Positions 24,801 to 35,329 of a stretch of DNA of 64,000 nt are shown in pieces. The stretch is taken from NCBI GenBank assembly GCA_905250075.1, contig CAJNOP010000367.1, positions 1 to 64,000 on the forward strand, given 5' to 3'. The translations under genes and the position numbers were made by a program. The DNA comes from Rotaria sp. Silwood1 (lineage: Eukaryota > Rotifera > Eurotatoria > Philodinida > Philodinidae). How positions within the stretch are numbered: the first letter of the stretch is position 1; each line of letters opens with the position of its first letter. The notes under the pieces are model-generated. The model saw only the letters and a list, made by a program, of their open reading frames with translations. It had not been told where the DNA came from and searched no databases.

Positions 24801-26574
24801 AATATTGGTTTTTCATACTAAAAAAATAATGAATATTTTGTTTTTATTACAGAATAAACATATGATAATGAATAGAAACATTTATACTATTTTAGAAAAA
24901 AGAAAAAAGAATAGGTTACCCGAAGTTATAAAAATCAATTGATAATGATATTAAGGTTCGAGGCTGAATACATATTGTTCTATTAAGTACTCTCATGATA
25001 ACAATCATTTATTTCTCGAAGATATATTATATTATAGAAGTTAAAAATAAATTTTTTTAACCCGAAAATGTTGATTAGACATCTTACTTGTAAGATATGA
25101 TTGTTTTAAATTTTTTGCATTATATGAATGATGATTTCTTTCATACGTAAATAGCTCATGAATAAAATTTAAATTAAAAACAGATTGTGCATATTTCCTT
25201 TTGTTGAATATAGTTATTCAATAATAGAAATTGATTGTAGTGATTTCATTTTTACAATTATAATATAGATTAGATTTTTTTTTTAAACATATTTTTTCTA
25301 AAATTAATGACGAAATATATATATTGAAAGTTGATTTTGAATATTATATTATATGTAGTATTAGAAATGCAGGAGACAACACACTTACACATAAAAAAGT
25401 AAATTGAATGTATTCATCAATTGACAGGAAGAAAAAAAAAATGATGATGCAACAGTACTGCCTCAAGAGATTTTTATTAGTAAATTTCTATGTACTAATT
25501 TCCGTGTTTTATTAAATATAAGTGAAAAAGTTAACATAGATGCAACAATAAAAAAAAAAAGGATTGTCTTTTAATTTTAGTCATATCTGATCATATTCAA
25601 CTTGTTGATTTCGTTCAGTTTGTGGTTTTTTTTTCTATATATATATATGTAACTATGGATAAGTGAAGCAATAACATTCATTGTCCCCTGACATGCTGAT
25701 GATTTCAAATTTGAACGTTTTGTCTATTGAACAAGCTTCATGATGAATAATTTTGATTGAAATTGTTTGTCTATTTCATCAAACAATCGTTGTTTATATA
25801 TCTTGAATGGTATTGTTTAAAAAAGAAAATTGCATCCACACTTGGAAACCTTGTTCATCATATATGAAGACAAACAAATGAATATACAAAAGAAAAATGC
25901 AATGAAATGAAACAAGTGTTTGATTAACACTATCATCTTTAAACCTTGGACTATATTGATAGTTTTAGTTTTCTGTTTCTTTTTTTTTGTGTAAATTGGA
26001 CATTCATTACGTATTCAATTATTGATTAACTCGTTTTTATATATTGGCAAGGTATTGTACCATTTCATAGCAGTTATACAAGTAGACAGACTAATAAGCA
26101 GAAGAACCCTGATGAAAGTATGGACGATGAGAAGCAATAAATTGATGTTTCGCTTTATAACGCATCGAAAGGGCGATGTCTTTATGCTTCCTTGATAATT
26201 TCGCATTTCTATGTCCATGATCGTGTTGTGAAAGGGTTGATTGTATGTAATGATGCTTGTCGTATTAAGAGAGTCAACCGGTCTCATATTGAACAGTGAA
26301 CGAACAATTTTTTTTTAATGTTCGTTTAGATGATAGTTTTGATATATGAACGCAAAAAAAAGAGAAAGAAAGGAACACAGAGAGAGAGAGAGAGAGATAA
26401 ACGTATGAGGACGCGGACTCCGAAATACTTTTGTATATGAAAGGGTGAAGGTAGAGAAGTATGTCCTTGCCCGATCTGGTTTGCTTGACTGATTTCAATG
26501 AAAGTATTTAAAATGACAACGATGAAAGATTCATACTTGTGTTTCTTACAAGATAGTCATTTCTTCATATCATT
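21832..26574. other. 4.7-kb divergent intergenic region
   Basis: This region separates the 5' ends of the Ig receptor (minus) and the EF-hand gene (plus). It contains many poly-A/T runs, TA repeats (about 22534-22552), and GA repeats (about 26376-26397). Minus-strand frames of 65-135 codons (for example 23091-23498) are Lys/Glu/Ser low complexity and were not accepted. It probably holds the promoters of both genes, but no defined element is recognisable. Confidence 0.4.
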
Positions 26575-28413
26575 ATGGCTGATGCTTTATTTGACCAAGC
26601 TGGTATTTGTTTTATTTCTTTTAAAACAGAGAAATTTTTTTTTCTTTTTTTCTTTATTCTTTTAAATAGATCTTAATAAAGATCAACGGCTTGATATAAA
26701 TGAATTTCGCAATCTTCTTGCTCAAAATTTAGGAGTTGGTGCAAATATTTATACTGGAAATATTGCTGATGGAGGTCAATATTCAGCAAATTCTTATGAA
26801 ACTTCATCAACAGGTGCCTATGGTGATATAAATGCAAATGCTGGAGGATATGGTGGTGTTACTAGTGGTTTAGCAACAGCAGCAACAATTAGTGGAATTG
26901 GTAATGCAGGTGGTAATGCAAATTATAATTCTTATGATCAAGGATCATATTCATCATCAATAGGTGGTATTTCAGGTGGATTTGATGGAAATGTAACAGC
27001 AGATGGTGATATAACAAGTGCAGTTGCTGGAACAACTTCATCATCAACATTTGAAGCAAATGCAACTCAACAACAAATTCAACAATATGCTACGAATGCT
27101 CAAGGTCTTTATCAAGATCCTAATCCACAAATAATACGACGTCCAGCACAAAGTGGACAAGTGACTTATACACAAAATATTAAAATTCGTTTTCTTCAAC
27201 CACCAGCTATTCCAGCACCAGGCGTAAGTTTATATTCTCATAATGTATTGTTTTTTTTTTATATATATGTTATTGATTTTAGCCATTGATTATTAAAGAA
27301 ATACGACCACCTCAACCACCACCACCTCCACCATTGGTTGTTCGTCAACGTGCACCAGCACTTCCTACACCACCTCCACTTATTTTACGTGAACGACCAC
27401 CTCCTGTACCAGCTTCTGTTGCTGCTCAAACTGGTAAAAATAATGAAAGCATAGTTTTTATTGTTTTTAACATTTTATTAAATTATTCTTTTATCTAGTT
27501 ATTCGAAAATTACCTGCTCTACCACTTCCACCTCGTTCAGTTATTATCGAACGATTACCAGCACTTCCACCAAAACCTCGTAAGAATATTTTTGTATTTG
27601 TAACAAAAAAAAAAAAAAAAAACTTTTTTTTTTCTACTAATTTTAATTATTTATTCTTAGGTGATATTATTATTGAACGTTGGATTCCTTATGGAGCAAT
27701 GACAAAACGTAAAACAATTATTCAACGTGCTGAAGCTATTAAACCTTATCCAAAACCACGAAATATTATTATTCAATATGAAGCACCACAAGTACGTGTT
27801 GTTCGACAATTTCAACGTCTTGGTATTATTGCAGAAAATCCTCAAGAATATGTTCAACGTTATGGAGCATCACTTATTGATACTCAAACATTACTTCAAC
27901 AAGCACGTGCTGCTGGTGTTCTAGAAGATATTGTAAGATACAATAATATTGAAGTTTTTTCAATTTTTTTTTTTCGTTTTATTTTAGTCTCCACCAACAA
28001 ATATTGGTACAGTAGCAGCAAGTTCATCATCATTTAATGCTGAATTTGCTGGTACTACATCAGGTATTGAAACAGCTGGAGTTGGTGCTTCATCATCAAC
28101 ATTTGAATCATCAAGTTATGCTGGTGGTCCACAAGTAGGTGCTGGTTATTCAGGTTATGAATCAGTTCAAGGTGGTAGTATTGGTGGTTTAGCATCACCA
28201 TATAATGTAAGTTCATATTCATCACAAGGTATTGGTGGATTTGGTGATACAAATGTATCTGGTTATCAAAATTATAATCTTTCAACTGGTAGTAATATTG
28301 ATTTAGCTAATGCTGCATTTAGAAGTGCTGATTTAAATAAAGATGGATCACTTGATAATAATGAATTTCGTCAATTCATTAGTTCTCGAACACAGTATGT
28401 ATATTCATTTTAA
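26575..28413 (+). CDS. EF-hand / proline-rich protein, copy 1
   Basis: Six exons (26575-26602, 26670-27223, 27283-27433, 27499-27579, 27661-27932, 27988-28413) join in frame to 503 aa. A canonical EF-hand loop lies at each end (DLNKDQRLDINE near the N-terminus, DLNKDGSLDNNE near the C-terminus). Between them are a Gly/Ser/Asn-rich segment, the block NPQIIRRPA...TYTQNIKIRFLQPP, a proline-rich stretch with PPQPPPPPPLVVRQRAP, and a conserved core with DIIIERWIPYG and VRVVRQFQRLGIIAENPQEY. The ends should bind calcium; the core looks structural or filament-like, but I do not recognise the family. It is arranged tail to tail with its paralog (29009-30571). Exons of 151, 81 and 272 bases are shared exactly. 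A short first exon (28 bases) is present only here. The last exon could instead be spliced at a GTATGT near 28395. Confidence 0.85.
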
Positions 28414-29008
28414 GGATTTCTTTAAAATAAATTATTGATTATTCTAGATAAATTTATTTTGTTCATGATATAAGTTTCGTTTGATGAATTCGAAGGAGAG
28501 AAAAAAAAATTGAATTTACGTTCGACTATCACCTTGTTAGAAGAACAAGGACCATTATTATTTATTTTTTTTTTTTCTTTCAATTTTTTCATATGGATAC
28601 ATATTCGTTCTGTTTCGTTACACTATTCGCTTTGATCATATCATTTACATTAAAATTCTTTTTTTCCTCATTTTTCATTTTGCTTGATAATACATTTACA
28701 TATGTATAAATAAATATTACATTAGTTCGTGTTTTACCTTTTTTTTTTTTTTTTTTATTCGCTTCAATAAAAAAAGGGAACATATTTATCATTATGATGA
28801 TGTACATATGACATTTTTCTTTATGGTGTTTTAAAAACTTATTTATTTTATTGTATAAATATGAAAGTGAATACAAAATGAAAAGTTTCGTAAGGTTAAT
28901 TGTTTGAAAATCTAAATAGCTAACTATTATTATTTTTTTTTTTGATGCATGAATATAATAGTTAAAATAATGCAATAAAGAAAAAAGAATAGATTGTGTC
29001 AGTTTATT
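28414..29008. other. convergent 3' intergenic region
   Basis: This is about 600 bases between two genes that point at each other. An AATAAA-like word near 28427 can serve the left gene, and AATAAA on the minus strand near 29005 can serve the right one. A 128-codon minus-strand frame (28589-28975) is poly-Lys/Ile low complexity and was not accepted. Confidence 0.45.
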
Positions 29009-30571
29009 TTAAAATCCAGCATTGTGAAATTCTGTTTGAGACAAAACACCATCATTGTTTGTATCAGCTGCAGCAAAAACTGCATTAATGCCGTTATTTA
29101 ATCCACCAGTTGCTAAGTTATAAGATGGTGTGATATTTGATAATGTTGATCGAAAACCACCAAGACTCGAAGCATCAACATTAGATGATGATGCATAAAA
29201 TGAAGCACGGCTACCACCATTAGCCATAGTTTCAGCATTAATTCCACCAATATTGTTAACTTCAAAACCAAGACCATTATTAGATGACGCGGAAGAAACT
29301 GCAAATGAGCTGGATATATTAGGCGCGGACTACATATATATAAATATGTTTATTGATAAAGATATTAATAGATTTTAATCGCTTACTATGTCTTCAACGA
29401 CGCCAGCCGCACGTGCTTGTTGAAGCAATGTTTGAGAATCAATAAGTGATATTCCATAACGTTGCATATATTCTTGAGGATTTTCTGGAGTAATACCAAG
29501 ACGTTGAAATTGTCGAACAACACGTACTTTTGATGGTTCATATTCAATAATAATATTACGTGGTGGTGGATAAGGTTTAGGAGGAGGTGCACGTTGAACA
29601 ATTGTCTTACGTGGTGGCTGTGGTCCATATGGAATCCAACGTTCAATAATAATATCACCTAATAATAATCAATCTATGATTGAAATACAACCAGAGTATA
29701 AAAGAAAAAGTAATCTTACGTGGTTTTGCTGGTGCTGGAGGCATACGATCGATAACAACCGATCGTGGTGGAACTGGTATTGCAGGTAAATTTCGGACAA
29801 CTAAAAAGAAAATTCAATAAGAAAATCTTTATGGTTTTTTTTCTACCAGTCTGCGATGCAACAATAGGTGGCTTCGGTGGTGGTTGTTCACGTAAAACAA
29901 GTGGCGGCGGTGTAGGAAGTGGTGGAGCTTGTTGACGAACACGAAGTGGTGCTGGTGGTGGTGGTTGCGGTGGTCGTACTTCTTTGATATACAATGGCTA
30001 AAATGAACAATGTAATTACAAATTTACAAGAAAAAAAAAGAAACATGTGCATTTTAAATTGCTTTACTCCTGGTGGTGGAACAGGTGGTGGTTTAAGAAA
30101 TCGAACTTGAACATTTTGTGTATAAGTAAGTTGTCCATCTGGAGCAGGTCGTCGTACAATTTGTGGATTAGAATCTTTAAAATTTCCTTGTGCATCTGTT
30201 TCATATTGTTGAAAATTTGACGATTGATATGCAGATGAAGAACCAAGCAAACTTGCATCTGTAACATTTAAACTTGTTGCATCACCAACAATATTACCAA
30301 CAGATGACCGATATGATGATGCATCATAATTAGTACCAGCAAATCCACCACCAGTATAAGCTACATCACCAATTGTTGATGTTTCGTAAGTTGATGATGA
30401 ACCATAACCACTACCAGTTGCCAAATTATTGAAAGCATTGTTAGTTGAATAATTCGAAGTATCAAGACCAGCAGTAGAATGTCGTACTACGAAATCTCGA
30501 AATTCATTTTGAGATAAGACTCCATCTCGATTAGTATCCGCTTCATTAAACAAAGCATCCGCAGTAGTCAT
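29009..30571 (-). CDS. EF-hand / proline-rich protein, copy 2
   Basis: Five exons (30068-30571, 29847-29997, 29720-29800, 29387-29658, 29009-29329) join in frame to 442 aa. The layout matches copy 1: an N-terminal EF-hand loop DTNRDGVLSQNE, a Ser/Thr/Asn-rich segment, NPQIVRRPAPDGQLTYTQN, a proline-rich stretch (RPPQPPPPAPLRVRQQ), DIIIERWIPYG, a core with VRVVRQFQRLGITPENPQEY, a variable tail, and a C-terminal EF-hand DTNNDGVLSQTE that ends the protein almost at once. Middle exon lengths (151, 81, 272) equal those of copy 1. The intron that interrupts the N-terminal EF-hand region in copy 1 is absent here. The variable segments have diverged while the core is kept, which implies an old inverted duplication under selection. 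Function is unknown; calcium binding is inferred from the loops. Confidence 0.85.
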
Positions 30572-32391
30572 TTTAATATTGCTATTAAAAGATACAGCAA
30601 ATGATGTGGTAACAATGAAGTATTTTATGTAATATAAAAATATAAATCTGTATTCATTTATATATATATCTACATATTTAAGGAAAAAAGCAGTCAACCA
30701 AGTCGATCTTTATTGCTCTCTCTCTCTCACATATTTACTTTTGCGCATTATGTTATTTTCTGATGATTAGTAAGTAAACTTTGCCCTACCATATATATAA
30801 TTCCACTTTCACTTATTTTTTTTACAGTGATTTTCATATGTGTATATAAATATACATACCTTATTTTTGAACCTATGTTTTGTCATTAGTATTTATAGAT
30901 GTACATTTAAAGAAACAGGCTATGATCGTATCTTCTGAAGTGAAGTCATTATAATAAACACTTAAATGACATTCGATTACATTTTTTATATTGCAAATTA
31001 TATTGCTTAATGTAGATAGAAGCAAAAATGAATCAATATTGTTGCACTATTTATCATATTCATGTCTTAAGGTATCTTTCTACCTTTAGAACAGGCTCTT
31101 CATGCTTTAACATGTTATTGAGTTGAAATTTTGTGTACATTATGATAGTGCTTAATTATGTATACACAAAAAACAAAACTTTCAGTTTCGTACTTTATTA
31201 GTGGTTGTGATTATAACAATGTTGGTTGACACATATCATGCATTTTTAGGTCTTCTCAGGTTCCCAATAGTATTCGCGGCTATCTCAATTGACAAAATTT
31301 ATTCTTTTTTTTGACTTTGAAATCAAAACATTTTCAGTAAAATTGAGAAATTTCATGAAAATAACAAAGTTGTTATAGAAGAAGAACGGGTGTTTTTTGT
31401 TCCTTTATTTGAATTATATAGTGCATAGTAATGAAATATAAACTCAATATGAACAAAAGTGTATAATCGATTAGTTAACAATACCCATAAAACTAAGCTG
31501 TTTACTGCAGAGATACTGCACTTTTACAATATTTTTTTAAATGAATGACATGATAAAAAAAAAAGTGGTTTTCAAATTTTGACTCAAAATTACAACTATA
31601 GTAATAAACTGTCATTTACATTGTTCATATAAGCACATCAAAAGATCGAAAAGTTTTACAATAAACTACTTCTATGAAGGCCTGTTTCTATGCAAAGTTC
31701 CCGAAGTTGAAACTTGAAAATTAAATTTTTCTATCACCATGGCATCTATGCCAAAAACGATTTAGGAAATGACGGACATCTATTCTATGATAATCCAAAT
31801 TTACTGTTTATTTTGTTCATATCGACGAAATATTTTGTATATGTGAATTAGAATAACTTTGACTTTATTTTGAGAAATCATTGTGTTGATAAACTGAGTT
31901 TGCTCGAAATTGTTATACTAACTCTGTAAAGATAAATGTAAATTGTGGAGACCAAGAAGGATGACCAAGACTTTATCATGGATTAATTAACTCCGTTTTA
32001 ATCTTATAAATTATTTAATCTCTGAAATAAATATATTTAGTTCTACGAGTTATCGTAATAATGAATTATTTTTAAAATAACAAATTTATCATTGTCATAT
32101 TATATTGAAAGCTATTGTAACTGAGTTCAAGCGACATCGTTTTAGTTATTTCGTACAACTGGTAACATATTCACCAATGAGAAAAAGACAAATCTCTTAA
32201 GTATATTGTAAACTATAATGCTTTTTTATCCTCGTTTTTGTAATGATGAATGTTTTCTGAAATTGATTTGACAATTATTTAGATAATAATAAAATTCATT
32301 AATCATAAGAAAAAAAAAATATAAAAGAACTTCTCTCGAATAATTATTTTAGATTTTAAATCAATACAAGAACTTATTTAAATCAGCAGTC
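30572..32391. other. intergenic region with an old element copy
   Basis: No gene is seen. The right part (about 31430-31830) resembles the inverted-repeat element at 32932-33554 and is annotated separately. TTATTTTAG near 32350 could be a 5' UTR intron or trans-splice acceptor for OST4. Confidence 0.4.
31430..31830. mobile_element. degenerate relative of the TTA-flanked element
   Basis: Words such as GAGATACTGCACTTTTACAA and TTTCTATGCAAAGTT...GAAACTTGAAA parallel the arms of the element at 32932-33554 in the same order, but with many differences. The ends are not definable. It appears to be an old copy; the limits are approximate. Confidence 0.4.
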
Positions 32392-32511
32392 ATGATAACT
32401 GACGTACAATTGGCTATTATTGCAAATATACTTAATGTTGTGGTATTCTTATTGATTATTCTCTATCATTATATTAATTCATCTAATATCAAAGCTAAAA
32501 AGCAAAGTTAA
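32392..32511 (+). CDS. OST4: oligosaccharyltransferase complex subunit OST4
   Basis: This is a 39-residue protein in a single exon. It begins [19 protein letters not shown], continues with a hydrophobic stretch ending [12 protein letters not shown], and finishes with a basic tail, KAKKQS. The start MITDVQLAI and the LYHY at the end of the membrane segment are hallmarks of OST4, a mini-membrane protein of about 36-40 aa in animals and yeast. It sits in the ER membrane and stabilises the catalytic STT3 subunit of the N-glycosylation complex. The gene is easily missed because of its size. Polyadenylation may use AATAAA near 32694. Confidence 0.9.
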   Translation: MITDVQLAIIANILNVVVFLLIILYHYINSSNIKAKKQS

Positions 32512-32931
32512 TTGTACGATTTACTTTTTCTTCTTAAAACAACAACAAAAAAATATATAAATCTATTTTCTTTTATTATAGATTATTCATTTTGAATCAT
32601 TCCATCGTAATCAATATGGATAGACTATTGATTTTTAGGTTTTGTTTTCTTCGTTTGTTAATCTTTTCTTAAAACATAACATTAAAATATACTTAAATAA
32701 AACTCAAATGTATTATTCTATTTATTCAATTTACATGCATCTATAGTACGTCATATATCTTATGATCGTAAAAGAAAATTGATATGTTACATGAATTAAT
32801 ATAAATTTCTATATCGAGTATTAAGTTAATATATTTCATCGAAGATTGATTGTGAATCTCAAAATTGTTTATATCATTGAGATCGGTGTTACTCGCCAAT
32901 TTCATGATCATAAGATAGAGCAAGGATCTTA

Positions 32932-33554
32932 CGAGGGAAGGGCACCAACTGTCCAATCGCTTTTGAGCCGAGACTATGTGCATTATGTAGATCCAAATGA
33001 GTTATGAATACCCTGAAAACAGTTCGGGCCGCTAGGTTATTGCTACGGAGATAGTGCACTTTTACAGTATTTTTAAATAAATGCTGTGGTCCCCCTCAGG
33101 AACACAGAAAAACTGATTTTCGAATTTCGACTTGAAACTTTGGATAGAGACAGACCTTAATGAGAATAGTTTGCTGTGAATATTTCAGATTTTTTCGCCC
33201 TTTCTATCCTAGGATACAGTTATGAATAACTTGTCTATATAAACTGGCAGATTTGATGTTCTTATTTTAGGATAGAAGCAGATGAAAAAATCTTAGAAAC
33301 ATTCAGAATAAACTATTCTGATTACGGTCTGTCTCTATCCAAAGTTTCAAGTCGAAATTCAAAAATCAGTTTTTCTGGTGTCCCTGAAGGGGGACCATAG
33401 CATTCATTTTTAAAGAATACTGTAAAAGTACACTATCTCCGTAGCAATAGGCTAGCGGCCCGAACTTTTTTCAGGGTATTCATAACTCATTTGGATCTAC
33501 ATAATGTACATAGTCTCGGCTCAAAAGCGATTGGACAGTTGGGGCCTTCCCTCG
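32932..33554. mobile_element. PIF/Harbinger-like fold-back element
   Basis: Two arms of roughly 290 bases are inverted copies of each other. They start CGAGGGAAGG and run through CCAACTGTCCAATCGCTTTT, with only about 60 unpaired bases in the middle. Both ends are flanked by TTA (32929-32931 and 33555-33557), the 3-base duplication typical of PIF/Harbinger. A TA-based reading is also possible. The arms match closely, so this copy is relatively young. There is no coding frame. Confidence 0.7.
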
Positions 33555-33664
33555 TTAGACTATTTTCAATGTACTTGCAATTATAAAAATGTTATCTTTC
33601 AGTTCCAAGTTAACATTTCATATTGAGATTACCTTTTTCTCAAATCTATGGTTATATAAATTCA

Positions 33665-34094
33665 TGAAAACTGCACATTATGTAGATTCAAATGGCTTAT
33701 GAACATCCTGAAAAGAGTTCATGTCCATAGCTTTTTGCTATAGCGATACTTCATTTTACAGTATTTTTTCAAAATAAATATCGCGATCTAGAAAAAATTG
33801 ATATTCGAATTATGACTTGAAACTTTGGTCAGAGACAAGATTCAATGAGAATAGGTTTTTCTGTTAATCTTTCAGATCTTGTCGCTGTTCCTATTCTAAC
33901 ACATCACTATGACAATAGGATGTTTTTACAATAAGCTTTTCTTATTAAAGTCTATCTCTATGCAAAGTGTCAAATCGAAATTCAAAAATTAATTTTTCTG
34001 TTATTACGGCATTCATAGCTTCTTTTCAATCTATATAATAAAAATAAATAGTTTCAATTCAAAAGCAATCGAACAGTTGAAAGATTTCCATCGT
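33665..34094. mobile_element. older relative of the TTA-flanked element
   Basis: It begins within the element (CTGCACATTATGTAGATTCAA parallels the inner arm of the neighbour) and ends in AACAGTTG...TCGTTAG, as the neighbour's right end does. Divergence from the neighbour is considerable. It lies about 110 bases downstream of the young copy in the same orientation. Confidence 0.55.
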
Positions 34095-34508
34095 TAGTTC
34101 TATATCAGATATAACATCTGATTATGTTCTTCATCCTGAAAATAATATTAAAAATTCAATTCGCATATGTAATATTGTTTTTTTTAATATATAGTTTAAC
34201 TAGTCTTACTCAATATATATATCAGCATTAAAATTTCGATATGCATATGTCCATTTGAAAATTAATTTCAGACATTAATCATTAGAACGAACAATCAAAA
34301 GCTTCATCATGTAACTTACAGACATTCTCATGAAACTTGATCGACTGAGACATAAAAATGGATTGTAGATACTTGTCGACAGTCAGAGATATTCTTGTTT
34401 AACATCTTATTATTATTGTCTTCTCTATTAGACATTTTCTTTCATTGTCATTTTAAAAAACTTTACGATACTAATGAAATTAATCAATGTAGTACAATTT
34501 TGTTCTTT

Positions 34509-35329
34509 TTATTTTGAAAAATTTATATAAAACAATATCACCGAAAAAGTAAAGAATAAGGACAATAGATCACTGGTATAAGACAATTTCGATGAATAAG
34601 ATGTTGTCACTGTCAAAATTGTTGTATTCCTCTTTATAACTCCATTAAGAATACTATAAGTAAAACTTGTATTAATTGTATAAGTTGTTCTTGATTGTAG
34701 ACCAGTAAATTGATATAATCGAGTAGTATATGAAGTATTTTGTGTTAAACCTAGACTTGTACCTAATTGACCATTATTAATTAATTGTGTTGTAAAAGAA
34801 TTCGATGAATATGGCAAATCATTTGGCCATTGAAAAGAAATAATAAATGAATTCGATGTTATATTTCTTGATAAAATAATAACAAATGATGGTCCTGGAC
34901 ATGCTGTATTTGAACGTAAACATGTTCGAGTTAAAATACAAGTATTTATAATCGATAAATATTGACTAAAATTTGTCACTGTTGAATTTGATGAAAAACA
35001 AATATAATAATAAGCATTAACTAATTCAAAATTTTTTATTAAACTTGTTATTGTTTTATTTATTGATGTAAATGTATAATTTGTTGATGCATATATTCTA
35101 TTATAACTATAATAAAATTCATATATAATAATATAAATTCGTATAAGATTCGAACGATCAATAGACACATCAGCAAATTGCCAATTTATAGTTAAAGCTG
35201 TAGAATTTATTGGAATAACAGATGTTATTTTTGGTTCTGTTATATATGGATATATTTGACAATGACATAATGTTATAATTGAAAAAAAAGAAGAACAAGA
35301 ATATATGAACCATACAAATAATTATCCAT
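34509..35329 (-). CDS. FN3-domain membrane protein with an apparent 1-base indel
   Basis: From 35329 the frame MDNYLYGSYILVLL reads as a signal peptide into a run of eight T (minus strand, plus 35282-35289). After the run, a frame offset by one base continues without stops to TAA at 34509 through the rest of the signal peptide (SIITLCHCQ), an FN3 domain (EPKITSVIPINSTALTINWQ...), a second FN3-like domain with many N-glycosylation sites, and a hydrophobic C-terminus (LLSLFFTFSVILFYI). One extra T would give about 273 aa. A sequencing or assembly indel, or a true mutation, are both possible. The alternative is an upstream exon spliced at the ATATAACAG acceptor (exon from 35236, phase 1). The short hydrophobic end suggests a GPI-anchor signal or a tail membrane segment. 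It is probably a cell-surface protein; the family is not identified. Confidence 0.6.

Noticed and set aside
26015-26498. Two overlapping minus-strand frames (90 and 74 codons) before the EF-hand gene
   Set aside because: One is made by a GA microsatellite; neither has a motif or splice partner.
28589-28975. 128-codon minus-strand frame between the convergent EF-hand genes
   Set aside because: Poly-Lys and Ile runs from homopolymers; it lies in the 3' region of two genes.
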